DNA of 64,000 nucleotides, from NCBI RefSeq assembly GCF_025642975.1, contig NZ_JANZKJ010000001.1, forward strand, positions 434,001-498,000, read 5' to 3'. Every line of letters starts with the position of its first letter. The first letter of the stretch is position 1. A program made the position numbers and the translations under genes. Shown piece by piece: positions 29,088-38,480 of this stretch. This DNA is from Pseudomonas sp. RIT-PI-S. Its GTDB lineage: Bacteria; Pseudomonadota; Gammaproteobacteria; Pseudomonadales; Pseudomonadaceae. The notes under the pieces were generated by a model that made no database searches, had not been told where the DNA came from, and worked only from the letters and a program-made list of their open reading frames with translations.

Positions 29088-30845
29088 ATGCGAAGGCTTA
29101 TCACGGGGGCAGTCGCTGCCGCAATCGCGCTGGGCACGTTGGACGTTCAGGCACAAACCGCCGACCTTATCCTGTACAACGCCAAGGTGTTCACGGCTGA
29201 GCCTGGGCAGCCGCTACAGCAAGCGGTCGCCATTGCTGGCGACAAGGTGCTCCAGGTGGGCACCAACGAGAGCATCAGTGCCCTGGCCGATACCCATAGC
29301 AAGCGGGTGGACCTACAAGGCAAGTTGCTGATGCCAGGGTTTATCGACAGCCATTCGCATGCGATCGACGGCGGCATGGAGCTGGTGTCGGCGAGCATGA
29401 AGGACGAGCAAGTCAGCCTGGATGAACTCGCCCAGCGCCTGCGCGCGGCTCGCGACAGCGGCAAGGCCAGAATGGGCGACATCTTGGTGATGAACGGCAT
29501 GCACTCCAGTTATTGGTCCCAAGCCAAGGGGCTGGCGGAGCGTTTCAACACCGGCGAGTGGGCTCAAGTGCCCGTCGTGTTCACCGGCAGTGACTACCAC
29601 ACCGCCTGGGCCAACACCGCCATGCTTCGTCGCGCCGGGCTGGACGCGAAGTTGCTACGTTCGCTGCCCGCCGCGCAACAGCGGAACATCGCCCATGACA
29701 AGGCGTTCACGCCTACCGGCTTTTTGGTCGACGCAGGGTTCGACCGGGTGATCGCAGCCATGCCCGCGCCGGACCTGCCACTGCTCCATCGCGCGGGCCT
29801 GGCGGCGGTGAACTACAACAACAGCCTGGGCGTTACCGCCTGGATGGACGCCGCCGCCAACGGCCGCCCCGGCCAACCGGTGTATGACATCAGGCCCACC
29901 GCGCAGACGCTCGGCGTGCTGCCCGCCTACCGGGAGCTTGCCCGTAATGGCGAACTCAGCGCTCACGTGGCCGCCTTGCTGGTGGTCAATCCCAAGAGCC
30001 GCCCAGCGGACCTCGCCGTGATCGACGAAGTGCGCCAGCAATTCCAAGGCATCCCGAACCTGAGCCTGCCGGGCATCAAGGTGTTCGCCGACGGTGTGGT
30101 GGAGTACCCAGCGCAGTCCGCGGCGCTGCTGAAGAACTACCGCAACCAGCATTCCGCCGGCGAGCTGCTGCTCGACCCCACGCATTTCGGGGAGTTGGTG
30201 AGCGCGGCTGACGCCCGGGGCTGGCTGGTGCACATCCACGCCATCGGCGATCGAGCGGTGCGCGAATCACTCAACGGCATTGCCCAGGCGCGCAAGGATC
30301 GGCAAAGCGGCGTCACCCACTCCATCACCCACCTGGAGCTGGTGAACCCCGCGGATTTCCCGCGCTTCAAGCAGCTCAACGTGATCGCGTCGATGCAGCT
30401 GGAGTGGGCGCTTGCCGACGACTACACCGTGGACCTGGTACAGCCTTACGTGGCCGCCGATGCCTACCGCTATATGTACCCGGCCAAGTCGCTGCTCGAT
30501 GCCGGCGCCACCATCGCCGGTGCCAGCGACTGGCCGGTGTCCACCCCAGACCCGCTCAAAGCCATGTATCAGGCGGTCACCCGGCAGGGGCCCAAAGGTG
30601 TGCTCAATGGCGAGCAACGCATTGGCCGGGAGGTGATGTTCTACGCCTACACCCGCAACGCCGCGAAAACCATCGGCCTGGAAGACACGATCGGCAGCCT
30701 GGCGCCAGGCAAGCAGGCGGACCTGGTTGTGCTCGACCGCGACCTGTTCACTGTCCCGGAGGCTGAGCTCAAAGAGGCTCGGGTGCTGCGGACCCTGTTC
30801 GGTGGCCGCGAGGTGTATCGCGCCGGCGATCAATCGCCGCTCTGA
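29088..30845 (+). CDS. Exported amidohydrolase (YtcJ-like, metal-dependent)
   Basis: Protein of 585 residues of the amidohydrolase 3 (YtcJ/NfdA) type. It starts with a signal peptide (MRRLITGAVAAAIALGTLDVQA), implying periplasmic location. The first metal motif is HSH at 89-91 (GFIDSHSHAIDGG); later motifs are VHIHAIGDRAVRE and the ASDWPVSTPDPL segment near the end. NfdA hydrolyses N-substituted formamides, but substrates vary across the family and none can be assigned here. The ATG at 29088 follows AAAGGAGAAAGCC, a strong ribosome site. Confidence 0.88.
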   Translation: MRRLITGAVAAAIALGTLDVQAQTADLILYNAKVFTAEPGQPLQQAVAIAGDKVLQVGTNESISALADTHSKRVDLQGKLLMPGFIDSHSHAIDGGMELVSASMKDEQVSLDELAQRLRAARDSGKARMGDILVMNGMHSSYWSQAKGLAERFNTGEWAQVPVVFTGSDYHTAWANTAMLRRAGLDAKLLRSLPAAQQRNIAHDKAFTPTGFLVDAGFDRVIAAMPAPDLPLLHRAGLAAVNYNNSLGVTAWMDAAANGRPGQPVYDIRPTAQTLGVLPAYRELARNGELSAHVAALLVVNPKSRPADLAVIDEVRQQFQGIPNLSLPGIKVFADGVVEYPAQSAALLKNYRNQHSAGELLLDPTHFGELVSAADARGWLVHIHAIGDRAVRESLNGIAQARKDRQSGVTHSITHLELVNPADFPRFKQLNVIASMQLEWALADDYTVDLVQPYVAADAYRYMYPAKSLLDAGATIAGASDWPVSTPDPLKAMYQAVTRQGPKGVLNGEQRIGREVMFYAYTRNAAKTIGLEDTIGSLAPGKQADLVVLDRDLFTVPEAELKEARVLRTLFGGREVYRAGDQSPL

Positions 30846-30854
30846 CCTCTCCGT

Positions 30855-30900
30855 GCCTACCCTGTAGGCGTAACGCTGCGCGTGCATGGGCGCATGCACG
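30855..30900. repeat. Two small hairpins upstream of wspA
   Basis: GCCTAC/GTAGGC (30855-30869) and CGTGCATG/CATGCACG with a GGCG loop (30881-30900) lie just after the amidohydrolase stop. Neither has a T-run. They may limit read-through into the wsp operon, whose start is about 110 bases downstream. Confidence 0.45.
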
Positions 30901-31012
30901 TGCGCGGTACTGGTATTCACATGCCATATCGCCGAAAGTACGCGTCTCGCTTGAAACGCCCTGGTCTATACTGCCGGGCTTTCGCTTGCGCGCTTACCTT
31001 CGAGGAGTGAAT

Positions 31013-32635
31013 GTGAAGAATTGGACCCTGCGCCATCGGATCCTGGCGAGCTTCGCTGTAGTGGTCGCCATTATGCTGTCGATGGTTCTGACCGCTTATA
31101 CGCGCCTGGTGATGATCGAACAGGAGGCCAACAGCCTTCGCAGCGACAGCATCCCAGGCGTGTACTCCAGTTCGATGATGCGCAGCGCCTGGTCGGACAG
31201 CTACCTTTATACCCAGCAGCTGCTGGGGTTGAGCTACCAGCGAGAACTGATCACCTCGGACGAGGAGCAGTACAAAGGCTTCGCCGACCGCCTGGCCACG
31301 CAGATGGCCGCTTTCAGCACTACCCTGCACACCGACGAAGAAAAAGCCGCCTTCGCCGAATTCGAGCGCTGGCGCGGCACCTATCAGCAAGCCCTGAAGC
31401 ACACCCTCGCCGCCTACCAGCAGCGCCATTTCACCGAAGCGATGGACCTGCTCGAACAGGAACTGACCCCTGCCTGGACCGCCGGCCGCAAGCAGTTGAA
31501 CGTGGTGGTGGACCTCAACCGCAAGGCCGCCGAGGAAGCAGGCGCGTCCATCGAGCATTCGGTAGGGACCACCAAGCTGGTCATGCTCGGCTGCCTGCTG
31601 GTGGCCTTGATCGCCGCGATCACCTGTGGCTTGTTGCTGTTGCGCAACATCATGGCGCCCACCAACAAGCTGCTGCGGATCCTCGACGTGATGCGCGCGG
31701 GGGACCTGAGCGTGCGTCTGAACCTGGGCCGCAGGGACGAATTCAACGCCATCGAAACCGGCTTCAACGCCATGATGGACGAGCTCAATGCACTGGTGTC
31801 TCAGGCGCAGCGATCCTCGGTGCAGGTCACTACCTCGGTGACCGAGATTGCCGCCACCTCCCGTCAGCAGCAGGCCACCGCTACCGAAACCGCGGCCACT
31901 ACCAGCGAAATCGGCGCGACCTCGCGGGAAATCGCCGCCACCTCCCGGGACCTGGTGCGCACCATGGGTGAAGTGACCGGCGCCGCCGACCAGGCTTCCC
32001 TGCTGGCGGGGAACGGCCAGCAAGGGCTGGCGCGCATGGCCGACACCATGCAACAGGTGATGGGCGCCGCGGACCTGGTCAACGCCAAGCTGGCCACCCT
32101 CAACGAGAAGGCCGGCAACATCAATCAAGTGGTAGTGACCATCGTCAAGGTGGCAGACCAGACCAACCTGCTGTCGCTCAACGCCGCCATCGAGGCGGAG
32201 AAGGCTGGCGAATACGGCCGGGGTTTCGCGGTAGTCGCCACCGAGGTACGCCGCCTGGCCGACCAGACCGCCGTGGCCACCTACGACATCGAGCAGATGG
32301 TGCGCGAGATCCAGTCGGCGGTGTCGGCAGGCGTGATGGGGATGGACAAGTTCTCTGAAGAAGTGCGCCGGGGAATGCTCGAGGTGACGCAGGTGGGCGA
32401 GCAACTGAACCAGATCATCGGCCAGGTGCAGGCCCTGGCGCCCAGGGTGCTGATGGTCAACGAAGGCATGCAGGCGCAAGCCACCGGCGCCGAACAGATC
32501 AACCATGCCCTGAGCCAGCTTAGCGACGCCAGCAGCCAGACGGTCGACTCCTTGCGCCAGGCCAGCGCTGCCATCGACGAGCTGAGCCAGGTCGCCGTCG
32601 GCCTGCGCGGCGGCGTGTCTCGCTTCAAGGTCTGA
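31013..32635 (+). CDS. wspA: Surface-sensing chemoreceptor WspA (methyl-accepting protein)
   Basis: Membrane receptor of 540 residues that activates the WspE kinase on surface contact. TM1 is about residues 8-29, a periplasmic 4HB domain follows, TM2 is about 188-211, then HAMP and the MCP signalling tip (residues ~380-410, DQTNLLSLNAAIEAEKAGE). The start is GTG at 31013, spaced correctly after GAGGAG; an ATG one base earlier is out of frame and stops at once. First gene of wspABCDEFR; it overlaps wspB by one base. Confidence 0.93.
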   Translation: MKNWTLRHRILASFAVVVAIMLSMVLTAYTRLVMIEQEANSLRSDSIPGVYSSSMMRSAWSDSYLYTQQLLGLSYQRELITSDEEQYKGFADRLATQMAAFSTTLHTDEEKAAFAEFERWRGTYQQALKHTLAAYQQRHFTEAMDLLEQELTPAWTAGRKQLNVVVDLNRKAAEEAGASIEHSVGTTKLVMLGCLLVALIAAITCGLLLLRNIMAPTNKLLRILDVMRAGDLSVRLNLGRRDEFNAIETGFNAMMDELNALVSQAQRSSVQVTTSVTEIAATSRQQQATATETAATTSEIGATSREIAATSRDLVRTMGEVTGAADQASLLAGNGQQGLARMADTMQQVMGAADLVNAKLATLNEKAGNINQVVVTIVKVADQTNLLSLNAAIEAEKAGEYGRGFAVVATEVRRLADQTAVATYDIEQMVREIQSAVSAGVMGMDKFSEEVRRGMLEVTQVGEQLNQIIGQVQALAPRVLMVNEGMQAQATGAEQINHALSQLSDASSQTVDSLRQASAAIDELSQVAVGLRGGVSRFKV

Positions 32636-33159
32636 TGGCCAGCCCTCCCGAGAACGGCGCCGTCACGCCGGTGGGCAAGCCGGCCGGCATGCTGTTTTTA
32701 TTGTTCACCCTCGGCGAGCAGCGCTTCGCCCTGCCTGCCCGCGACATCGTCGAGGTGCTGCCGCTGGTGCCGCTCAAGCCCATCCCTCACGCTCCAAGCT
32801 GGGTAGGCGGGGTGTTCGCTTATCGCGGCCAGGTGGTGCCGGTGATTGACGTGCGCGCGCTGGCGCTGGGCGCCCCCGCGGTGCGCCGGACCAGCACCCG
32901 GGTAGTGCTGGTGAGCCACGCTCCGGGCCAAACGTTGGGCCTGGTGCTCGAGCACGCCAGCGAAACCCTGCGCTGCGACCCAGCGCAGTTCAAACCCTAT
33001 GGCCTGCACAACGCCCAGGCCCGCTACCTGGGGCCTATTCGTGAAGACGAGCGTGGTTTGCTGCAATGGATCAGCGTGGGCGAACTGCTCGACGAACGCG
33101 CCCGGTCGCTGCTCTATACGCCGGACAACGCCGGCCTGCTCGGCGGAGAAGGCGCATGA
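32635..33159 (+). CDS. wspB: CheW-like coupling protein WspB
   Basis: Scaffold of 174 residues that links WspA to the WspE kinase. The CheW fold is visible (FTLGEQRFALPARDIVEVLPL ... GVFAYRGQVVPVIDVRAL). It starts in the ATGA-type overlap with wspA and shares 4 bases with wspC, indicating coupled translation. Confidence 0.92.
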   Translation: MASPPENGAVTPVGKPAGMLFLLFTLGEQRFALPARDIVEVLPLVPLKPIPHAPSWVGGVFAYRGQVVPVIDVRALALGAPAVRRTSTRVVLVSHAPGQTLGLVLEHASETLRCDPAQFKPYGLHNAQARYLGPIREDERGLLQWISVGELLDERARSLLYTPDNAGLLGGEGA

Positions 33160-34421
33160 GCCTGGCCCCGCATTTCTTTGAATTCCTCCACCAGCGCATC
33201 GGCCTGGACGCCGAATCCGTGGGCCCGGCAATGATCGAACGCGCCGTGCGCCAGCGCCAGGTACAGGCCCAGGCTCCGAGCCTGGAGGCCTATTGGGGGC
33301 TGCTGGGGGAGTCCGCGCAGGAGCAGCAGGCGCTGATCGAAGCGGTGATCGTGCCGGAAACCTGGTTCATGCGTTACCCCGAGTCTTTCGCCGCCCTTGG
33401 CCGCCTGGCACGCACGCGCTGGAGCGAACTCGGTGGAGCACGGCCGCTGCGCTTGCTCAGCCTGCCGTGCTCCACCGGTGAGGAGCCTTATTCCATGGCC
33501 ATGGCACTGTTCGAAGCTGGCCTGCCCGCATCGGCGTTCGTCATCCATGGCGTGGACGTGAGCCCTAACTCGCTGGTCAAGGCGCGCCGGGCGCTCTATG
33601 GGCGCAATTCGTTCCGTGGCGATTACAAGGCCATCCAGGGCCGGCACTTTAACGCCGAGGCCGATGGCTATCTATTGCAGCCGCGGATCGTGGCGCAGGT
33701 ACGGCTGCAGCCCGGCAACGTGCTCGACCCTTCATTGCTTGCGGGCGAGGCACCTTACGACTTCGTGTTCTGCCGCAACCTGCTGATCTATTTCGACGTA
33801 CCGACCCAGCGTCAGGTGGTTGCTGCCCTCAAAACCCTCACCCGCGATGACGGGGTAGTGTTTATCGGCCCCGCCGAGGGCAGCCTGTTGACCTCCAGTG
33901 GCATGCGCCCGCTAGGCATCCCCCAAGCCTTCGCCTTCGTTCGTGCGCCTGGCCCGGCCCCTGTGCCAGCGCCGGTAATAGCCCCGCCTCCGCTGCCAAC
34001 CCCGGCCTCGCAGAGCTTTAAAAACGCCACGCCCCGCGCTGTAGCAGCGGGCCTTAGCCCGCGAACCACGCCTGTGCCCCCAACGCCGAGCGCGCCCATC
34101 GCCGAGCCCGCCACCCTGCTCGCGCAGATCGCCACCCTGGCCAATGCCGGCCAGAGCGCTGAAGCCCGGGCGGCCTGCGAGCGCTATCTGCGCGACCATC
34201 CGCCGGAGGCCCAGGTGTTCTACTGGCTGGGGCTGCTCAGCGACGCCGGGGGGAACTCGCTGGAGGCCCAAGGCTTCTACCGCAAGGCGTTGTACCTGGC
34301 CCCGCAGCACGCCGAGGCGCTGGCGCATCTGGCAGCGCTGTTGGCCGCCCAGGGCGACCTGGACGGCGCCCGGCGATTGCAGGCGCGAGCCGCGCGGGCG
34401 CTAAAGGAGCCTAAGGCATGA
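33156..34421 (+). CDS. wspC: CheR-type methyltransferase with TPR tail, WspC
   Basis: Methylates WspA using S-adenosylmethionine, which tunes receptor activity. 421 residues: CheR domain (1-~265, with LLSLPCSTGEEPYSMAM and DFVFCRNLLIYFD), a Pro/Ala-rich linker (~265-325) and a TPR-like C-terminus (QVFYWLGLLSDAGGNSLEAQGFYRKALYL region). The linker contains an in-frame REP-like sequence (34041-34067). The ATG at 33156 overlaps wspB by 4 bases; a longer frame upstream is antiparallel noise inside wspB. Confidence 0.92.
   Translation: MSLAPHFFEFLHQRIGLDAESVGPAMIERAVRQRQVQAQAPSLEAYWGLLGESAQEQQALIEAVIVPETWFMRYPESFAALGRLARTRWSELGGARPLRLLSLPCSTGEEPYSMAMALFEAGLPASAFVIHGVDVSPNSLVKARRALYGRNSFRGDYKAIQGRHFNAEADGYLLQPRIVAQVRLQPGNVLDPSLLAGEAPYDFVFCRNLLIYFDVPTQRQVVAALKTLTRDDGVVFIGPAEGSLLTSSGMRPLGIPQAFAFVRAPGPAPVPAPVIAPPPLPTPASQSFKNATPRAVAAGLSPRTTPVPPTPSAPIAEPATLLAQIATLANAGQSAEARAACERYLRDHPPEAQVFYWLGLLSDAGGNSLEAQGFYRKALYLAPQHAEALAHLAALLAAQGDLDGARRLQARAARALKEPKA
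34041..34067. repeat. REP-like palindrome inside the wspC coding sequence
   Basis: GTAGCAGCGGGCCTTAGCCC followed by GCGAACC holds GCGGGC and GCCCGC as perfect arms around CTTA. It resembles the intergenic REP elements of this window but lies in frame in the wspC linker, where it is read as AVAAGLSPRT. Confidence 0.65.
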
Positions 34422-35110
34422 ATGATAACCACGGCCCTGGCTTGACCTATTTGCCCGAGGACGGTGCGGCGGGCGCCGAGGCGCTCGATACCTGCTGGAA
34501 CATCATTGGTGTGCGCGGCGACAACTCCTGCCCGCGGTTGGTGGAGTACATCCGCTGCCTCAACTGCCCGGTGTTCGCCAACGCCGCTACCGTGCTGCTC
34601 GACCGCTACAGCCTCCAGCGCGAACCCGGCGAGCTGGTTTACGCGCCCGCCCCGGAAGCCGTACCAACACGCTCGCTGGTGGTGTTTCGCCTCGGCGGCG
34701 AATGGCTGGGGCTGGCCACGCGCTGCCTGGTCGAGGTGGCGCCGCATCAGCCCGTGCATTCCGTGCCCCATCAACGCTCGCGTACCCTCTTGGGGGTAGC
34801 TAACGTCCGCGGGGCGCTGGTGCCCTGTATTGCTCTTCATGAGCTACTCGGCGTGGAGCAGGCGCAGGCCCCGGCGACGCCTGGGCGGGTACTGCCACGC
34901 ATGTTGATTCTTGCCGCGCAGGGCGGTTCGGTGGTGGCGCCGGTGGACGAAATCGACGGCATTCGGCGCTTCGAACAGCGGTTGATCGATGCCGGTGCCA
35001 GCGAGGACAGCAACCGCTTCACCGCCTCGGTGCTCACCGATGGCCAGCGCACGCTGAGAGTGCTCGACGAGCAGGCATTGATGGCCGCCATTACCCGGAG
35101 CCTGACATGA
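34418..35110 (+). CDS. wspD: CheW-like coupling protein WspD
   Basis: Second CheW-type scaffold of the Wsp complex, 230 residues. An N-terminal segment with cysteines (CWNIIGVRGDNSCPRLVEYIRCLNCP) precedes the CheW domain (VVFRLGGEWLGLATRCLVEVAP ... LLGVANVRGALVPCIALHELL). It overlaps wspC and wspE by 4 bases each. Confidence 0.92.
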   Translation: MNDNHGPGLTYLPEDGAAGAEALDTCWNIIGVRGDNSCPRLVEYIRCLNCPVFANAATVLLDRYSLQREPGELVYAPAPEAVPTRSLVVFRLGGEWLGLATRCLVEVAPHQPVHSVPHQRSRTLLGVANVRGALVPCIALHELLGVEQAQAPATPGRVLPRMLILAAQGGSVVAPVDEIDGIRRFEQRLIDAGASEDSNRFTASVLTDGQRTLRVLDEQALMAAITRSLT

Positions 35111-37410
35111 CCCCCGAACAAATGCGTGACGCCTCGTTGCTGGAGCTGTTTGCGCTGGAAGCCGAGGCCCAGACCAGCGTGCTCAGTGCAGGGCTGTTGG
35201 ACCTGGAACGTAACCCGGCCGATCCCGCGCAGCTGGAGGCCTGCATGCGCGCGGCGCATTCGCTCAAGGGTGCGGCGCGGATCGTCGGCGTGGATGCCGG
35301 TGTTCGGGTAGCCCATGTGATGGAAGATTGCCTGGTGGCCGCCCAGGCCGGCGACCTGCGCCTGCGCCCCGAGCATATCGATGCCTTGCTGCAGGGCACG
35401 GACCTGCTGATGCGGATCGCGCTACCGGACAAAGCCCCGGGCGCCGCCGATATCGACGCCTTCCTGGCGCAGCTGGCGGCGGCGCTGGACCCGTCCCAGG
35501 CGCCTGCGGGCCGATTGCCCGGCGCCGCGCCAGCCTTGCCCGCGGCGCCTGCCCACGCTCCGCCGCCCGCGGTGCCGAGCACTGACGCACGGCCCGACGG
35601 CGCCTTGGCCGCCAGCGAGGACGGCAGTTCGGAAACCGCCGGCCAGCGCCGTGCCGGGGAGGGCGAGCGGGTGTTGCGGGTCACCGCCGAACGCCTCAAT
35701 GCGTTGCTCGACCTGGCCAGCAAGGCCATGGTCGAGACCGGGCGGCTCAAGCCCTACCTGGCTAGCCTGCAGCGGCTCAAGCGTATGCAGGCGCAAAGCC
35801 TGCGCGCGCTGGACGAACTCAAGGACAGCCTCGATGCCGCCCACCCCCTGGAGGACGTGCGCGCGGCGCTGAGCCAGGCCCGGGGGCTGCTGGGCGAAAC
35901 CCAGCAGATCCTGCTGTGCCAGGCGGCGGAGCTGGACGACTACGGCTGGGAAGCGGCGCAGCGTGCGCAGCAGCTATACGACACTGCCCTGGCCTGCCGC
36001 ATGCGGCCGTTCGCCGACGTGCTCGGCGGGCAGGCGCGGATGGTCCGTGACCTGGGCCGCAGCCTCGGCAAGCAGGTGCGGCTGGAGGTCGAAGGTGAAA
36101 AGACCCAGGTCGACCGCGATGTGCTCGAGCGCCTGGAAGGGCCGTTGACGCACCTGCTGCGCAACGCGGTAGACCACGGCATCGAGGCGCCTGAGCTCAG
36201 GTTGCTGGCGGGCAAGCCGGCCGAAGGCACTATTCGCCTGCGCGCCTCCCATCAGGCCGGGCAGTTGGTGCTGGAGCTAAGCGACGACGGCGCTGGCGTC
36301 GATCTGGCCCGCTTGCGCCAGAGCGTGGTGCAGCGCCAGCTGGCCACGGCCGAAACCGCCGAGCGCCTGAGTGAGGAGGAGCTGCTGGCGTTCCTGTTCC
36401 TGCCGGCCTTCAGCCTGCGCGACACCGTGACCGAGGTGTCTGGCCGCGGCGTGGGCCTGGATGCCGTTCAGCACATGGTGCGCGAGGTCCGCGGCTCGAT
36501 TGAGATGACCCAGCAGCGAGGGCAGGGCAGCCGCTTCTTGCTGGAGGTGCCGCTGACCCTCTCGGTGGTGCGTAGCCTGGTAGTCGATGTGGGCGGCGAA
36601 GCCTACGCGTTCCCGCTGGCGCACATCGAGCACAGCCTTAACCTGGCCACGGACGATATCGTCCAGCTCGAAGGCCGCCAGCACTTCTTCCACCACGGCC
36701 GCCAAGTGGGGTTGGTCGCGGCCAGCCAGTTGCTTCAGCGGCCGCCCAGCCAGCAGCACGGCGAGAGCATCCGCGTGGTGGTGGTGCGCGAGCGCGACGC
36801 CCTCTATGGCATCGCCGTGGAGCGCTTCATCGGGGAGCGGGTGCTGGCGGTGCTGCCGCTGGACTCGCGCCTGGGCAAGGTCCAGGACATCTCCGCCGGC
36901 GCCCTGCTCGACGACGGCTCGGTGGTGCTGATCGTGGACGTAGAGGACATGGTCCGCTCGGTAGACAAACTGCTCAGCAGCGGCCGCCTGGAGCGCATCG
37001 ACCGCCCGGCCGGGGCGGCCAGCCAGCGGGCCGGCAAGCGCGTGCTGGTAGTGGATGACTCGCTCACGGTGCGCGAGCTCCAGCGCAAGCTGCTGCTGGC
37101 CGCCGGCTACGAGGTCGCGGTGGCGGTCGATGGCATGGACGGCTGGAACGCGCTGCGCGGCGAAGCCTTCGACCTGTTGATCACCGACATCGACATGCCG
37201 CGCATGGACGGGATCGAACTGGTGACCCTGTTGCGCCGCGACAACCGCCTGCACTCGTTGCCAGTGATGGTCGTGTCCTACAAGGACCGGGAAGAGGACC
37301 GCCAGCGTGGCCTGGAAGCCGGCGCCGACTACTATTTGGCAAAAGCCAGCTTCCATGACGACGCGTTACTCGATGCGGTCGCCGAGCTGATCGGAGGAGC
37401 CCAAGGATGA
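35107..37410 (+). CDS. wspE: Hybrid histidine kinase WspE (CheA-like with receiver)
   Basis: Kinase of the Wsp complex that phosphorylates WspR and WspF. 767 residues: N-terminal HPt domain with phospho-His H51 (AHSLKGAAR), a Pro/Ala linker, dimerisation helices, the HATPase with N box LLRNAVDHGIE, G1 DDGAGVD and G2 GRGVGLDAVQ, a CheW-like regulatory domain, and a C-terminal receiver (VLVVDDSLTV; phospho-Asp in LLITDIDMPRMDG). 4-base overlap with wspD. Confidence 0.94.
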   Translation: MTPEQMRDASLLELFALEAEAQTSVLSAGLLDLERNPADPAQLEACMRAAHSLKGAARIVGVDAGVRVAHVMEDCLVAAQAGDLRLRPEHIDALLQGTDLLMRIALPDKAPGAADIDAFLAQLAAALDPSQAPAGRLPGAAPALPAAPAHAPPPAVPSTDARPDGALAASEDGSSETAGQRRAGEGERVLRVTAERLNALLDLASKAMVETGRLKPYLASLQRLKRMQAQSLRALDELKDSLDAAHPLEDVRAALSQARGLLGETQQILLCQAAELDDYGWEAAQRAQQLYDTALACRMRPFADVLGGQARMVRDLGRSLGKQVRLEVEGEKTQVDRDVLERLEGPLTHLLRNAVDHGIEAPELRLLAGKPAEGTIRLRASHQAGQLVLELSDDGAGVDLARLRQSVVQRQLATAETAERLSEEELLAFLFLPAFSLRDTVTEVSGRGVGLDAVQHMVREVRGSIEMTQQRGQGSRFLLEVPLTLSVVRSLVVDVGGEAYAFPLAHIEHSLNLATDDIVQLEGRQHFFHHGRQVGLVAASQLLQRPPSQQHGESIRVVVVRERDALYGIAVERFIGERVLAVLPLDSRLGKVQDISAGALLDDGSVVLIVDVEDMVRSVDKLLSSGRLERIDRPAGAASQRAGKRVLVVDDSLTVRELQRKLLLAAGYEVAVAVDGMDGWNALRGEAFDLLITDIDMPRMDGIELVTLLRRDNRLHSLPVMVVSYKDREEDRQRGLEAGADYYLAKASFHDDALLDAVAELIGGAQG

Positions 37411-37417
37411 ACGTGGC

Positions 37418-38428
37418 ATGAAAGTAGCCATCGTCAACGACATGCCGTTGGCCGTGGAGGCCTTACGCCGCGCGCTGGCCTACGAGCCGGCGCACGAGGT
37501 GATCTGGGTCGCCTTCGATGGCGAGGAGGCGGTTCGCCGCTGCGCCGAGCAACGCCCGGACGTGCTGCTCATGGATTTGATCATGCCGAAGATGGACGGC
37601 GTGGAAGCGACCCGGCAGATCATGGCGAGCACCCCTTGCCCGATCGTGATCGTCACCGTTGACCGTGAGCAGAACGTGCACCGGGTGTTCGAAGCCATGG
37701 GCCATGGCGCGCTCGACGTAGTCGACACGCCCGCCCTTGGCGCCGGGGACGGGCGTGAGGCAGCCGCCCCGTTGCTGCGCAAGATCGTCAACATTGGCTG
37801 GCTGGTAGGCCAGCGCAGCGCCCCGGTAAAGCGCCGCGAGGTCGCCGCGCGCAGTGGCAGCCAGGCGCTCGGCCTTGTGGCTATCGGCTCTTCCGCAGGT
37901 GGCCCGGCCGCCCTGGAAGCACTGCTCAAGGGCCTGCCGCTGAATTTTCCCGCCGCCGTGGTGCTGGTGCAGCATGTGGACGAAGTGTTCGCCGCCGGCA
38001 TGGCCGAATGGCTCGGCACGGCCTCGCGCCGGCCGGTGCGGCTGGCCCGCGAAGGCGACCGTTTGCAGCCAGGCGACGTGCTGCTGGCCGGCACCAATAA
38101 CCACCTGCGCCTTACCCGCGACGGTGCGCTGGCGTACACGGCCGAGCCGGTCAACGAAATCTACCGGCCCTCGATCAACGTGTTTTTCGAAAGCGTTGCC
38201 CGCCACTGGCAAGGCGATGCCGTTGGGGTACTGCTCACCGGCATGGGCCGCGATGGCGCGCAAGGGCTCAAGCTGATGCGCCAGCGTGGCTACCTCACCA
38301 TTGCCCAGGATCAACAGAGCTGCGCGGTATTCGGGATGCCCAAGGCTGCCGTGGCCATCGATGCCGCGGTCGAAGTACGGCCCTTGGAGCGCATCGCGTC
38401 GCGCCTGATGGAAACCTTCTCACAATGA
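37418..38428 (+). CDS. wspF: CheB-type methylesterase WspF
   Basis: Removes methyl groups from WspA and is the negative regulator of the pathway; loss-of-function mutants in Pseudomonas have high c-di-GMP and a wrinkled colony form. 336 residues: receiver with phospho-Asp D53 (LLMDLIMPKMDG), linker, then the esterase with GSSAGGP (Ser ~158), VLVQHVDE and TGMGRDGAQG. The frame is intact. It starts 7 bases after wspE. Confidence 0.94.
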   Translation: MKVAIVNDMPLAVEALRRALAYEPAHEVIWVAFDGEEAVRRCAEQRPDVLLMDLIMPKMDGVEATRQIMASTPCPIVIVTVDREQNVHRVFEAMGHGALDVVDTPALGAGDGREAAAPLLRKIVNIGWLVGQRSAPVKRREVAARSGSQALGLVAIGSSAGGPAALEALLKGLPLNFPAAVVLVQHVDEVFAAGMAEWLGTASRRPVRLAREGDRLQPGDVLLAGTNNHLRLTRDGALAYTAEPVNEIYRPSINVFFESVARHWQGDAVGVLLTGMGRDGAQGLKLMRQRGYLTIAQDQQSCAVFGMPKAAVAIDAAVEVRPLERIASRLMETFSQ

Positions 38429-38480
38429 CTTCATGCATTTGCCCAAGCCGGCACACAGGCAGTAATCAGGTGACAACGCA

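Noticed and set aside
30951..30972. TTGAAA and TATACT as a wspA promoter
   Set aside because: Only 10 bases separate the two hexamers, too few for sigma-70 binding.
31012..31017. ATG one base before the wspA GTG as the start codon
   Set aside because: It is out of frame and meets TGA as the next codon.
30917..32506. Open frame of 529 codons antisense to wspA
   Set aside because: His/Gly/Val-rich shadow of the wspA signalling domain; wspA is well supported by motifs and operon context.
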